From assembly GCF_000421765.1 (NCBI RefSeq), contig NZ_ATXQ01000002.1, positions 310,001 through 374,000 on the forward strand: 64,000 nt of DNA, written 5' to 3'. The notes under the pieces were generated by a model. That model saw only the letters and a list, made by a program, of their open reading frames with translations. It was not told the origin of the DNA and did not search any database. How positions within the stretch are numbered: position 1 is the first letter of the stretch; every line of letters begins with the position of its first letter. The position numbers and the translations under genes are program-made. Origin of the DNA: Denitrificimonas caeni DSM 24390 (GTDB lineage: Bacteria > Pseudomonadota > Gammaproteobacteria > Pseudomonadales > Pseudomonadaceae). Below, piece by piece: positions 17,409 to 26,420 of this stretch.

Positions 17409-18032
17409 TTACCAGCTAACTGATTTAGATGAGCCTGTCTTATCGATGGTCTGTTCATCTTCCCAATACACCAAACCACTGTTGAGGTCAGTCATACGCA
17501 GTAGAAAGAAATACTCAACCTGTACTTTACCGTTAGCGAGCTTAACGTTGTCTTGGCGAATTTTCCCGGCTAGCGAGAAGTCAGGCGCAACCAAAGTGCC
17601 TGACTTGGCGATGGTCTTCTGATTGAACTCAGAATTATCGCGCAGCTCACGCACATCTTCGCTCATGCTGTCTAATGCACCGCCTGCAGCAACGGCAGAG
17701 GTCAACACAAACTTGCCAGAACGGCGAAGCGCTGAGGTAATTTTGGCTGTTAGTTTCTCGGTATCAATGCGTTGCGGTGTGTCGTTTAATACGCGTCCAA
17801 TGGCCACAACTTTACGTTGGCCTGGGGCGATACCGACAAAGGCCGGATCACTGAGCATGCTTTGGATCATGGTTTCAGCGGCATTATCAAAATCTTCACG
17901 GTCTAAACCAAGCGATAAAGCATTGCCTTTTTTAACCTGCGCAGCCGAACCATCCGTGTAACTCATCTGCGAACAGCCGGTTAGCACTAACGTGGCGGCC
18001 AGTACTGCTGTTGCTAATTTAAATTTTCTCAC
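17409..18032 (-). CDS. LpoB-like penicillin-binding-protein activator lipoprotein
   Basis: A 207-residue lipoprotein with the lipobox LTGC near residue 20. The globular part resembles LpoB, the outer-membrane lipoprotein that activates PBP1b in enterobacteria: RKVVAIGRVLNDTPQRIDTEKL near residue 73, then ITSALRRSGKFVLTSA, DFSLAGKI and YFFLLRMTDLNSGLVYWEDE. These also fit the wider CsgG/LpoB superfamily. Pseudomonads normally use LpoP for PBP1b, so a role in peptidoglycan synthesis is not certain. A YcfL-like gene precedes it by 15 bases, as ycfL precedes lpoB in E. coli. Confidence 0.8.
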   Translation of the reverse strand: MRKFKLATAVLAATLVLTGCSQMSYTDGSAAQVKKGNALSLGLDREDFDNAAETMIQSMLSDPAFVGIAPGQRKVVAIGRVLNDTPQRIDTEKLTAKITSALRRSGKFVLTSAVAAGGALDSMSEDVRELRDNSEFNQKTIAKSGTLVAPDFSLAGKIRQDNVKLANGKVQVEYFFLLRMTDLNSGLVYWEDEQTIDKTGSSKSVSW

Positions 18033-18047
18033 CGTATCTTTCCTTGT

Positions 18048-18410
18048 TTATTTGATGTGGACTTTAATGTCTTTTGCTCTTTTATCGCTGGCAAGCTTAT
18101 GCATGACATAGCTTTCGTTACGCGTCAGGCTTAATGCTCGGTAGCGCTCATCGATAGGATTGCGCAAGCCATAGCCTTGATCGTCCAGCCATTCAACTTT
18201 GTAATTGATCGTACGCGACTTGGAGCTTTGGAACGTAATCTGCACTTCCAATATTCCGTTGGCATTGGTTCTGCTTTGAATATCAGTGACATATTGCGGG
18301 TAACGAGAGTCTGCAGTGACAGCCTGATCCTGAATATGAATAAGACTTGGTGAACAGCCATTGAGCAACAACATGACTGCGCAGCAAACGAATATCTTTT
18401 TTAAATGCAT
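18048..18410 (-). CDS. YcfL-like small lipoprotein
   Basis: A 120-residue predicted lipoprotein (lipobox LNGC near residue 19) of the YcfL (DUF1425) type. The region NGILEVQITFQSSKSRTINYKVEWLDDQG (about residues 55-83) resembles the family's immunoglobulin-like beta core. The function of YcfL is unknown. It sits 4 bases after the COG3014-like gene and just before the LpoB-like gene, the ycfL-lpoB pairing known in E. coli. Confidence 0.78.
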   Translation of the reverse strand: MHLKKIFVCCAVMLLLNGCSPSLIHIQDQAVTADSRYPQYVTDIQSRTNANGILEVQITFQSSKSRTINYKVEWLDDQGYGLRNPIDERYRALSLTRNESYVMHKLASDKRAKDIKVHIK

Positions 18411-18414
18411 GGGT

Positions 18415-19764
18415 TTACCTTTCGATTACGCTGACTTGAGTGGGCAGATAAGGTGCAAAAGAACGTACAACAATCAGCACGTTTTTATTTTTATCAACTT
18501 TCTGGCTAAATATTTCCTCACCATTGGCGGCAAGAATTTCAACCTTACCTTTATTCTCATGCATGCTGACTGAAGCTGTTTTTGGCAATCCGCGCCAGCT
18601 TCTTACATCGGCTTGAGTCGCAACTGTCGTAGCGATACTACTGGCAAGAGCAAGGAAACCACCGGTTGTGTCATTTTTAGCAACAGCCACGTTTAACGCT
18701 GTTTTCACAACGGTAGAAGCAACTGATTTAGTGATTTCCGCAGGCAAATTAATTTTGAACTCAGTTGCAACAACGCTATCAAAATCAACAACTTGACTGG
18801 TTGCTACATTGTTCACTTTAAGTTCACCAAACGATGCTTCGCGTTTTTTCAACGTTGGCATAGCAAAGGTGCTAGTAATCACTTTACGATCGATGATCAG
18901 CGGCAAGGTAAACTTAAACTCTTCTTTAATAGCACCAAAACCATCTTCATAAGATACAAAAATATAGTTCTTGGCTTTCTTTGTGGTCACTGCATTGGCA
19001 CGCTTATCAAATAACTGCAGCTGTTTTTGAATCTGTTTGTCATCTGGATTAATGATGGCTACTTCTTTAAATAAATCAGCGGCTTTACCGTAATCTTTCT
19101 CCATGTAGAAGAAAACGGAAGCCAAGTATGTCGCATAGGGGTTGACAAAATCTTTGGTGGTATCAAATTCTTTAAAGAAACCATCGTATTTAGACATGAT
19201 CTGCGATGAACTGTTGTCTAGATTTTCTTTGTCAGTGAATTTTTTTGATTCATCAAGTTTTGCTCTGTTCTGCTCAACTTGCTTAGCAAAGTACTCTTTG
19301 GCTTTATCTTGTCTTAGCAGTGCACGATTAAATTCGACACGAGCATTGTCATAATCGCCCAAACTCATGTAGTTCAGGCCTTTGTAGCTATTAACCATAA
19401 TTCGCTCATACAAAGAGCCTTTATAGTCAAACATATTGTCATTAACCAAAGTAGCCATGACTGTTTTGGCGCCTTTATTGGCTATATTCTGCAAGTCTAC
19501 ATCGTTCTTGTAGGACTCTTCGGCCGCATCAAAAAACATGTTGCTCTTTTCATAGCCTTGGCAGCTGCGCGCTACCAATCCAGCATTAATACCAGTGTAA
19601 ATGACATCACTGTTGCGTTTGATTTTTGCTTCATGCTCAGCAAAAAAATTATCTGAACAAAACTTGTTCGCCAAAGCATTCTCAAAATCTTTACTTTTTT
19701 GCTCATGACCTGCACAACCCATCAATGCAATGGTCAATGACACTGTAAAAGCAATCCTTTTCAT
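18415..19764 (-). CDS. COG3014-like TPR-containing lipoprotein
   Basis: A 449-residue predicted lipoprotein (lipobox LMGC near residue 15) that I place in the COG3014 group. TPR-like helices are visible at YKGLNYMSLGDYDNARVEF and VFFYMEKDYGKAADLFKEV; the C-terminal half is beta-rich. ATG at 19764 is chosen because AAGGAAAA lies just upstream and gives a proper signal peptide; a longer frame from 19815 does not. It is the first gene of the operon, whose five genes are separated by 4 to 18 bases. Confidence 0.75.
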   Translation of the reverse strand: MKRIAFTVSLTIALMGCAGHEQKSKDFENALANKFCSDNFFAEHEAKIKRNSDVIYTGINAGLVARSCQGYEKSNMFFDAAEESYKNDVDLQNIANKGAKTVMATLVNDNMFDYKGSLYERIMVNSYKGLNYMSLGDYDNARVEFNRALLRQDKAKEYFAKQVEQNRAKLDESKKFTDKENLDNSSSQIMSKYDGFFKEFDTTKDFVNPYATYLASVFFYMEKDYGKAADLFKEVAIINPDDKQIQKQLQLFDKRANAVTTKKAKNYIFVSYEDGFGAIKEEFKFTLPLIIDRKVITSTFAMPTLKKREASFGELKVNNVATSQVVDFDSVVATEFKINLPAEITKSVASTVVKTALNVAVAKNDTTGGFLALASSIATTVATQADVRSWRGLPKTASVSMHENKGKVEILAANGEEIFSQKVDKNKNVLIVVRSFAPYLPTQVSVIER

Positions 19765-19795
19765 GGTTTTTCCTTTAGATAGAGCAACACTGTGC

Positions 19796-19817
19796 TCATG
19801 CTCAAAAATGAGCATGA
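19796..19817. promoter_or_regulatory. Inverted repeat upstream of the envelope operon
   Basis: TCATGCTCA-AAAA-TGAGCATGA is a perfect 9-bp inverted repeat 32 bases before the start of the COG3014-like gene. It could be an operator or a leader hairpin. The remaining 560 bases up to the RND terminator, 19818-20364, hold no gene or other structure that I can support. Confidence 0.4.
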
Positions 19818-20364
19818 ACTCATGGGTATTAAGAAGGGATAAATGGGCAAGACAGTCCTTATCTTTCTTGAATTTTATTAAAAATCCCGTCTACAAAGAA
19901 TATCCCTATAGACGCTTAATGAATATTTTAATGGAGCAAGGGAACTCATATTGAAAAAACGAGTCTTGCGTCACGGTTTAGCGGCTCGATTATAGGCAAA
20001 GATGTTTCAATGTCAATTTACGAAACGGTATAAAGCGGCCATTAGCCATCAAAGAAACTTCTTGGTTGCACAAGTCTCTTTAGCACCGCCTACAAATACT
20101 GCAGGCTTTTTATACTATCCAAAAAAAACAGGTAGTAACTCTGTGAGGCAGGTTACGACTGGTGATTTCGCTTTACCCTGATTTTAAAGCCGCTATTTTA
20201 ACCAGTAAGTCACTCATCCACGCTCTGTGAAGACTCAGATTTAGCAGTTTCATGCAGAGTAAAAGCGAGAAAACTCTATCAACTAAAGTCTTAATAGTAG
20301 GAGGCTAAAACCTTTACTCAGGCAAAGAGAATGGTGCTTATGCAATTCATCATTAAAAAACTCA

Positions 20365-20402
20365 CAGAATAAAAAACGCCAAGAAAAGCGTTTTTTATTC
20401 TG
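20365..20402 (-). terminator. Terminator of the RND pump operon
   Basis: CAGAATAAAAAACGC pairs perfectly with GCGTTTTTTATTCTG around an 8-base loop. The 15-bp stem has A/T-rich arms, so it can act on both strands. It lies 27 bases after the RND permease stop. Confidence 0.85.
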
Positions 20403-20428
20403 TATATACAACCGATATAGTTTATTCG

Positions 20429-23400
20429 TCAGTCAACAGGTTCTGCCGGTAAGCGGAAAACCACCACATACAACAATGGCACCACCACCAAAGTTAAGAT
20501 CGTAGCAAAGGTCAAACCAAACATAATCACCACGGCCATGCTCTTAAAGAATGGATCAAACAGCAATGGAGCCACACCGAGGATCGTAGTAAAAGCGCCA
20601 AGAAAGACGGGCCGTGCACGGCTGACCGAGGCGTCAATCACTGCGGTAAAGCCAGGCTTACCTTCACTAATTTCCACATCGGCCTGGTCGACCAAGACAA
20701 TCGAGTTTTTCACCAACATCCCGACTAGACTCAAGCAACCTAAGATCGCCATAAACTCAAACGGCACTTGGAAAATCACTAAGCCCACAGTCACACCAAT
20801 AATTGCTAATGGTGCAGTTAACCAAATGACCAAAGGTTGGCGCAGCGCATTAAACATAAGCACTACGGCCAAAATCATCGCGGTAAAACCATAAGGAGCA
20901 GATATCGCTAAACCTTCATTGGATTCATTCGAGTCTTTATACTCACCGTGCCATTCCAAGCTGTAGCCCGGAGGCAACTCGATCGCTTCAACTTTAGGTT
21001 TAAGTCGATTAAATAAAGGATCGGCCTGCTGCCCCGGGAGCGGATCAGTCTGCGCCATAATGGTTGGAAAGCGGTCCACTCGACGCAAAATAGCATCTGT
21101 CCACTCAACCTTTACATCACTCACCAACTGACTGATCGGTAAGTGTTTTTCTGCAGTAGGACTATATACTTGCACGTTTTCTACATCTTGTGCTTGTGAG
21201 CGTTCGCTATAGGGTGCGCGCGCGATAATCGGTATCAGCTTATCTTTTTCGCGATAAACCCCCACACGCTCACCGGTAAAGGCGCGGTTCAATGCTTGAC
21301 TGATCTGGGTAATATCCACACCAGCTCGGCGCGCGGCCACTTCATCAACAACGGGCCGCAGCACTGGCGTTTTATCACGCCAGTCATCCTGAACAGCAAT
21401 CGCTCCGGGATCAGCCGCCATAATAGTTTTTGCTTGCTCAGCCAACTGGCGCAGCACCACTGGATCTGGACCTTTAAAAGCCACTTCAATTTTCTTACCA
21501 CCACCACGGCCAAGCATAAACTTCCAGACCTTAATTTCTGCTAACGGATGACGCTCAGAGAGCTCTGTCTGTAATTCATCCACGAGTTCAGCAATACCAG
21601 TCGCATCTTCCACATCAATTAAAAGCTGACCATAGCTGCTATTAGGGTCTTCAGGGCTATAAGTCAGCATAAAACGCAAACCACCTTGCCCAACAAATCG
21701 AGTGATATGCGTCACACCCTCTTTATCCTGCACATGCTCAGCCATGCGCTCCAACTCTTGCGCCGTTTCGCGGATGTCAGAGCCTTGTGATAAATACATG
21801 TCCACCACAAATTGAGGGCGCGCTGAGTCCGGCATAAAACCAGGCTTAACCCAATTAAATCCAAAAATCGCACTCACTAATAAACCGAGCATAATCGCAC
21901 CGGTCAATAAGCGCTTGCGTAGCGCCACATTCAATAGGCGGCGGTAGCGGTATAAAATACCTGTTTGTTTTTCTGTTTCGCCTTCAGCTTTGACTTTAAC
22001 TTTCAGCCAAGCGACGCACAGCAGCGGCGTTAAGGTCACGGCAAATAACCAACTGAGCATCATCGAATAGAGAATCACCCAGAACAACGAACCAGCATAT
22101 TCGCCCATATCCGTTGGCGACAAACCGATGGCACTAAAGGCCAGAATGCCAACGACGGTACCGCCCAGCAGCGGAAACTGCGTGCCTTTGACCACAGCAA
22201 TTGCAGCACTTTCAGCCGCCTCGCCTTTTTGCATACGCACCAGAATGCCGTCGGTCACAACTATGGCGTTATCCACCAACATACCGAGGGCAATAATCAA
22301 CGCACCCAGCGAGACCCGCTGCATGGCAATGTCATCCATATACATCGCAATCAGAGTGCCCGCCACTGTCAGTAATAAAACGCTGCCGACAATCACGCCA
22401 CTGCGCCAACCCATAAACAGGATTAGCACCAGCACCACAATAGCCACGGCGGCAGCCAAATTGGCGACAAAACCATCAACCGCTTCACGTACTGAATCAG
22501 ATTGGTAGGAAACAATATGCAGATCAATGCCGACTGGGCGCTGCGAGTCCAACTGCTTTAAACGGGCACGCACTGCATCACCGACATCTACCACATTACC
22601 ACCAGCAACTTGCGAGATGCCTAAGCCAATCGCAGGTTGACCGTCATAGTTCATTAAGGCGCGCGGCGGCTCAATGGTTGAACGGGTAATTTTGGCGATA
22701 TCTTTTAAGAAAATCACCTGTTCGCCGCTGGGCGAACTCAAAGCAATATTTCCTAACGCTTGCACCGAATCAACTTGTCCTCGCGGACTAAAATGCACGC
22801 GCTGTGGACCAATCAATAAGTTACCTGAGTCGGTGATCACATTTTGTTGGCGCAAGGATTGATAGATATCATCTTGCGCAATCCCCAACTGCGCAGCTTT
22901 TGCCGACGCAATTTCAATAAATATAGCTTCTTCAGGCTCACCTAAGGTTGCAACGCGGGCCACGCCAGGCACTTGCAATAGCTCGCGTTCAAGGGTGTCG
23001 AGGTAATCTTTTATCTCTTTTAAAGAATAGCCTTCACCCGTTACCGCAAAAAACAGTGCATACACATCGCCAAAATCATCATTAACGATCGAGGCTTGTG
23101 CACCAGGAGGGAGTTTTCTCTGAGCATCTTCGACTTTGCGTCTGAGCTTATCCCACACCTGTTCAAGCTCTGCTTTGGTTGGCGAAAACTCCAGTTCAAT
23201 CTCAACTTTCACTAAAGAATTGCCCATCCTTGAAACTGAAGTGACCTCTTTAATTTCTTGCAGCTGCTGTACCGCTTCTTCAATCACCTCGGTCACTTCT
23301 TCAGCAACTTGCTCAGGTAGTGCCCCTGGATAAAGGGTGGTAATCGCCGCTTGACGAATCACAAACTCAGGATCTTCGAAACGGCCGAGTTTTTCATAGC

Positions 23401-23482
23401 TGATATAACCACCCAGCAACACCAAGACCACAACCATCCAAGCGATGGTGCGTTTAGCGAGTGTTTGTTTAGCAATATTCAC
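20429..23482 (-). CDS. RND-family efflux permease
   Basis: A 1017-residue inner-membrane proton-driven efflux pump of the AcrB superfamily. Both internal repeats are recognisable: a TM1 start followed by FVIRQAAITTLYPGALPEQV, the TM4 segment ALGMLVDNAIVVTDG, and in the second half GMLVKNSIVLVDQAD. In TM4 the second acidic residue of the AcrB pair (Asp407-Asp408) is Asn here; VDN is common in some RND subfamilies. The adaptor gene precedes it by 36 bases. No outer-membrane channel gene is present, so it would borrow a TolC/OprM-like protein. Substrate unknown. Confidence 0.93.
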   Translation of the reverse strand: MNIAKQTLAKRTIAWMVVVLVLLGGYISYEKLGRFEDPEFVIRQAAITTLYPGALPEQVAEEVTEVIEEAVQQLQEIKEVTSVSRMGNSLVKVEIELEFSPTKAELEQVWDKLRRKVEDAQRKLPPGAQASIVNDDFGDVYALFFAVTGEGYSLKEIKDYLDTLERELLQVPGVARVATLGEPEEAIFIEIASAKAAQLGIAQDDIYQSLRQQNVITDSGNLLIGPQRVHFSPRGQVDSVQALGNIALSSPSGEQVIFLKDIAKITRSTIEPPRALMNYDGQPAIGLGISQVAGGNVVDVGDAVRARLKQLDSQRPVGIDLHIVSYQSDSVREAVDGFVANLAAAVAIVVLVLILFMGWRSGVIVGSVLLLTVAGTLIAMYMDDIAMQRVSLGALIIALGMLVDNAIVVTDGILVRMQKGEAAESAAIAVVKGTQFPLLGGTVVGILAFSAIGLSPTDMGEYAGSLFWVILYSMMLSWLFAVTLTPLLCVAWLKVKVKAEGETEKQTGILYRYRRLLNVALRKRLLTGAIMLGLLVSAIFGFNWVKPGFMPDSARPQFVVDMYLSQGSDIRETAQELERMAEHVQDKEGVTHITRFVGQGGLRFMLTYSPEDPNSSYGQLLIDVEDATGIAELVDELQTELSERHPLAEIKVWKFMLGRGGGKKIEVAFKGPDPVVLRQLAEQAKTIMAADPGAIAVQDDWRDKTPVLRPVVDEVAARRAGVDITQISQALNRAFTGERVGVYREKDKLIPIIARAPYSERSQAQDVENVQVYSPTAEKHLPISQLVSDVKVEWTDAILRRVDRFPTIMAQTDPLPGQQADPLFNRLKPKVEAIELPPGYSLEWHGEYKDSNESNEGLAISAPYGFTAMILAVVLMFNALRQPLVIWLTAPLAIIGVTVGLVIFQVPFEFMAILGCLSLVGMLVKNSIVLVDQADVEISEGKPGFTAVIDASVSRARPVFLGAFTTILGVAPLLFDPFFKSMAVVIMFGLTFATILTLVVVPLLYVVVFRLPAEPVD

Positions 23483-23518
23483 TGATCTATACGCCCTATA
23501 TTTATGCTCAGTCCTGAC

Positions 23519-24571
23519 TTACAGAGGACGAACCAGCATGCCGTCACGTAACTGACCGACACCAGCAGTAGCAATCTGCTCACCGCCAACTAAACCTTTC
23601 AGCACCACAACATCAGCACCTAGCACATCACCCAGCTCAACGGCTTGTAACGTCACTCGCGAGGTTTCGGAATTAAACACCCAAACACCGGTGACACCAT
23701 CAGCACTGGAAAATATAGCTTTAAGAGGTACTGTGATCTGTCCTACGGCGATTCCTGCTACGGCTTGTTGCGGCACCACATCAACTGACATGCCTGGTAA
23801 AACGGTGATGTCATAACCTGGATCGAGAGCCAAGACCACTTCATAGGTTTGCGTCTGACTGTCACTGTCGGAGGAAAAAGACTTTAAAGTAACCGGTAAT
23901 AGTTTTTCTGGTCGATCAGCAAAAACCGCATAACCCACAACCTTCTTTGGCGTGTTGCGCACCACACGCTCCGGGACATTTATCACAATTTCGAGATCAT
24001 TAAGATCTTGTAGGCTGACAATCGGTTCCTTGTCTTTCACGTTGCTATAGTTTTCAACATAACGCTTGGTTATTACTCCACTAAAGGGCGCAACCAAACG
24101 AGTGTCATCAAAGTCTTTTTTAGTTAACGCATAATCAGCCTGTGCGACATCCATCGCCGTACGCTGTTTATCCACCTCGGCTTTAGCAACCGCTTGGCTA
24201 CGCTGCCAGAGTTGTTCAACTCGACTGTAATCAGTACGCGTCTTATTGTATTTAGCCAGCGCTGAACGCATCTGTATTTTGTAATTGGCATCATCTAAGC
24301 GAGCAACAAGATCGCCTTTATTGATCAACTGCCCTTCTTCAACCGGCAATTCAATCACTTGTCCTGGTACATTGAAGGTCAAGTCAGCACGCTGCGCAGC
24401 ACGCACACGTCCGGGGAAACGCAGGCTCGATGTTTTATTGGAAGAGTTCACAATTGTAATCGGCACAGGACGCGAGGTCTCAACCTGCTGATCAACAACC
24501 TCGCCCTCTGTGCAGCCACTCAAAGCAGCCAAAATCACAGCACTTGCCAGCCAGCTTATACGCTTCATCAA
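23519..24571 (-). CDS. RND efflux periplasmic adaptor lipoprotein
   Basis: A 350-residue membrane fusion protein that links the RND permease to an outer-membrane channel. It has a lipoprotein signal (lipobox LSGC, residue 20). Then come the usual parts: SLRFPGRVRAAQRADLTFNV and VPGQVIELPVEEGQLINKGD (barrel-sandwich/lipoyl, about 50-92), a coiled-coil hairpin (about 100-155) and DTRLVAPFSGVITKRYVENY. It is the first gene of a two-gene operon and is divergent from a small HTH regulator 172 bases away. Confidence 0.92.
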   Translation of the reverse strand: MMKRISWLASAVILAALSGCTEGEVVDQQVETSRPVPITIVNSSNKTSSLRFPGRVRAAQRADLTFNVPGQVIELPVEEGQLINKGDLVARLDDANYKIQMRSALAKYNKTRTDYSRVEQLWQRSQAVAKAEVDKQRTAMDVAQADYALTKKDFDDTRLVAPFSGVITKRYVENYSNVKDKEPIVSLQDLNDLEIVINVPERVVRNTPKKVVGYAVFADRPEKLLPVTLKSFSSDSDSQTQTYEVVLALDPGYDITVLPGMSVDVVPQQAVAGIAVGQITVPLKAIFSSADGVTGVWVFNSETSRVTLQAVELGDVLGADVVVLKGLVGGEQIATAGVGQLRDGMLVRPL

Positions 24572-24743
24572 TCCTCACACTCCTGATCAATACCGTCATG
24601 ACTACCGGTGTGGCAGCATTATTATCTATATGAGAAGACTGACTAGTTTCATTGAAGTAGCAGCGCTAAGCAACGCACTATATCCCCACAATGGGTATCA
24701 TCAGTGCTTTCACCCTATTTAGCTTCTTTACTTGAGAACCACT

Positions 24744-25205
24744 ATGCCGTTTAGCTCTGAAAAAATCACAAGCCATTTTGGTCATATCTTCCCAACCCAT
24801 GTGGACGCACTGTGTGAACTGCTGATTGTGCTGCGCCAACAGTTCTTTGGTGATTTGGATTTAATGCTGATTTTAGCCATCATCGGTTCACGCGCGCTGC
24901 CTGCACGGCAAACCAGCAATATGACTTACGCTGAATTTATCAGTGACAACACCAAAGACCGCGCCGACCAACCAATTAATATTCAATCAATTGCCGAGTG
25001 CAGTGGCATTGCGCGAGAAACCGTGCGGCGTAAAGTTCACAAACTAGAAGAACTGGGCTTTATTGCACGCGATCCCAGCGGCATGCTCACTGTCACAGAT
25101 AAAGCCATCAACCAGTTAGCGCCTGCAACCGAAGCCAGTTTGCAATACTTAATCACCCTCGGCAGCAGTAGCCTTGCTGTGACCCCGCCCGAGTCAAACA
25201 TTTAA
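24744..25205 (+). CDS. Winged-helix HTH regulator divergent from the RND operon
   Basis: A 153-residue protein. A helix-turn-helix is visible near residues 72-105: QSIAECSGIARETVRRKVHKLEELGFIARD, of the Crp/MarR winged-helix kind. The N-terminal 65 residues are hydrophobic helices that may dimerise. The ATG at 24744 was chosen over a TTG at 24732. It is divergently placed to the RND adaptor, so it is a plausible local regulator of the pump; I see no clear operator. Confidence 0.72.
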   Translation: MPFSSEKITSHFGHIFPTHVDALCELLIVLRQQFFGDLDLMLILAIIGSRALPARQTSNMTYAEFISDNTKDRADQPINIQSIAECSGIARETVRRKVHKLEELGFIARDPSGMLTVTDKAINQLAPATEASLQYLITLGSSSLAVTPPESNI

Positions 25206-25302
25206 GAAGCGTTTCGCTGAAAGTTTTGCGCTATAGCGACGACTGAGTGACACTGAGGCTTAAGTACATGCACCACTGATTCCTTCAGTTGAGGACAAGA
25301 TT

Positions 25303-26226
25303 ATGAGCAATCAAAGCACAACCACAGACTCACCCTGTGATATCGAAACTGGCTGCACGGGGGTCGAGCAACTGATTCACCCCAAAGACCAAGATCTCGG
25401 CGGCTTCACCGTACGTCGCAGCTTACCGAGTCGAGGTGCTAGACGGATTGGCCCTTGGGTTTTCTTCGATCACATAGGGCCAGCTGACTTTCCAGCAGGT
25501 GACGGTGTTAACGTACTGCCGCATCCCCATATCAACATGGCCACAGTCACCTATTTATTTGACGGTGAAATGCTCCATCAAGATTCTGTAGGCAGCGTGC
25601 AAAGCATTCGCCCCGGCGATTTAAACCTGATGGTGGCGGGCTCTGGCATCGTCCATTCGGAGCGGCAATCTGCCGAAGTCAAAAGCCAACCGCACTCCAT
25701 TCATGGCTTTCAGTTGTGGCTGGCATTACCCGCAGAAGATGAAGAAACTGAGCCTGCGTTTTATCACTACAACAGCGCGCAGATCCCTTCGCTTGAGGTT
25801 GTTGGTGTCAACGTCCGCGTGTTGATGGGCACAGCCTACGGCGTCACCTCGCCAGTAAAAACCTTTAGCTCAACCTTATACATTGAGGCCAAGCTTAAGG
25901 CCGGACAGTCCTTAGCTTTGCCCCACGCGGCCATGCGTGGACTGTACGTGGTGAGCGGCGCAATCAGCATCCAAGACTTGAGTATCGGCCAGCACCGACT
26001 TGCGATATTAAGTGACGATCAACAAATCGTTATTCGCGCAGAACATGATAGCCAAGTGGTGTTAATTGGTGGTGATGATATTGGCCATCGCTACATGGAC
26101 TGGAACTTTGTCTCCAGCCGTATCGAGCGGGTCAAGCAGGCGCGCCAGCAATGGATTGATCAGCAGTTTGCAAAAATACCCAGCGATAACCAAGGCTACA
26201 TTCCCTACCCAAATATCCAGCGCTAG
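25303..26226 (+). CDS. Pirin family protein
   Basis: A 307-residue double-cupin protein of the pirin family; some members have quercetin 2,3-dioxygenase activity, others bind enzymes or regulators. The N-terminal cupin shows HPHINMATVTYLFDGE, PGDLNLMVAGSGIVHSE and HGFQLWLALP. His and Glu at the usual metal positions are present. The usual HPHRGFETVTY is here HPHINMATVTY. AGGACAAG precedes the ATG. It appears monocistronic; its physiological substrate cannot be inferred. Confidence 0.9.
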   Translation: MSNQSTTTDSPCDIETGCTGVEQLIHPKDQDLGGFTVRRSLPSRGARRIGPWVFFDHIGPADFPAGDGVNVLPHPHINMATVTYLFDGEMLHQDSVGSVQSIRPGDLNLMVAGSGIVHSERQSAEVKSQPHSIHGFQLWLALPAEDEETEPAFYHYNSAQIPSLEVVGVNVRVLMGTAYGVTSPVKTFSSTLYIEAKLKAGQSLALPHAAMRGLYVVSGAISIQDLSIGQHRLAILSDDQQIVIRAEHDSQVVLIGGDDIGHRYMDWNFVSSRIERVKQARQQWIDQQFAKIPSDNQGYIPYPNIQR

Positions 26227-26420
26227 GCAGCGCAACAACTAAAATAATCATTAGATAATACATTGCAGTATATACAGCGCTAGCTCAGCAATACTGCATA
26301 ACATAGCCAAAGGCCACTAATTATAATTCAAAAAAAGCCTGATTAATCATACTAAAGACTGAACTTTACAAATATAGGGCGGTCGTACTTCATACGCAAC
26401 ATCACTTATGGAGTATATTC

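Noticed and set aside
26227-26420. Fur box before the outer-membrane barrel gene
   Set aside because: An AATCATTAGATAATA stretch is AT-rich, but aligns poorly with the 19-base consensus.
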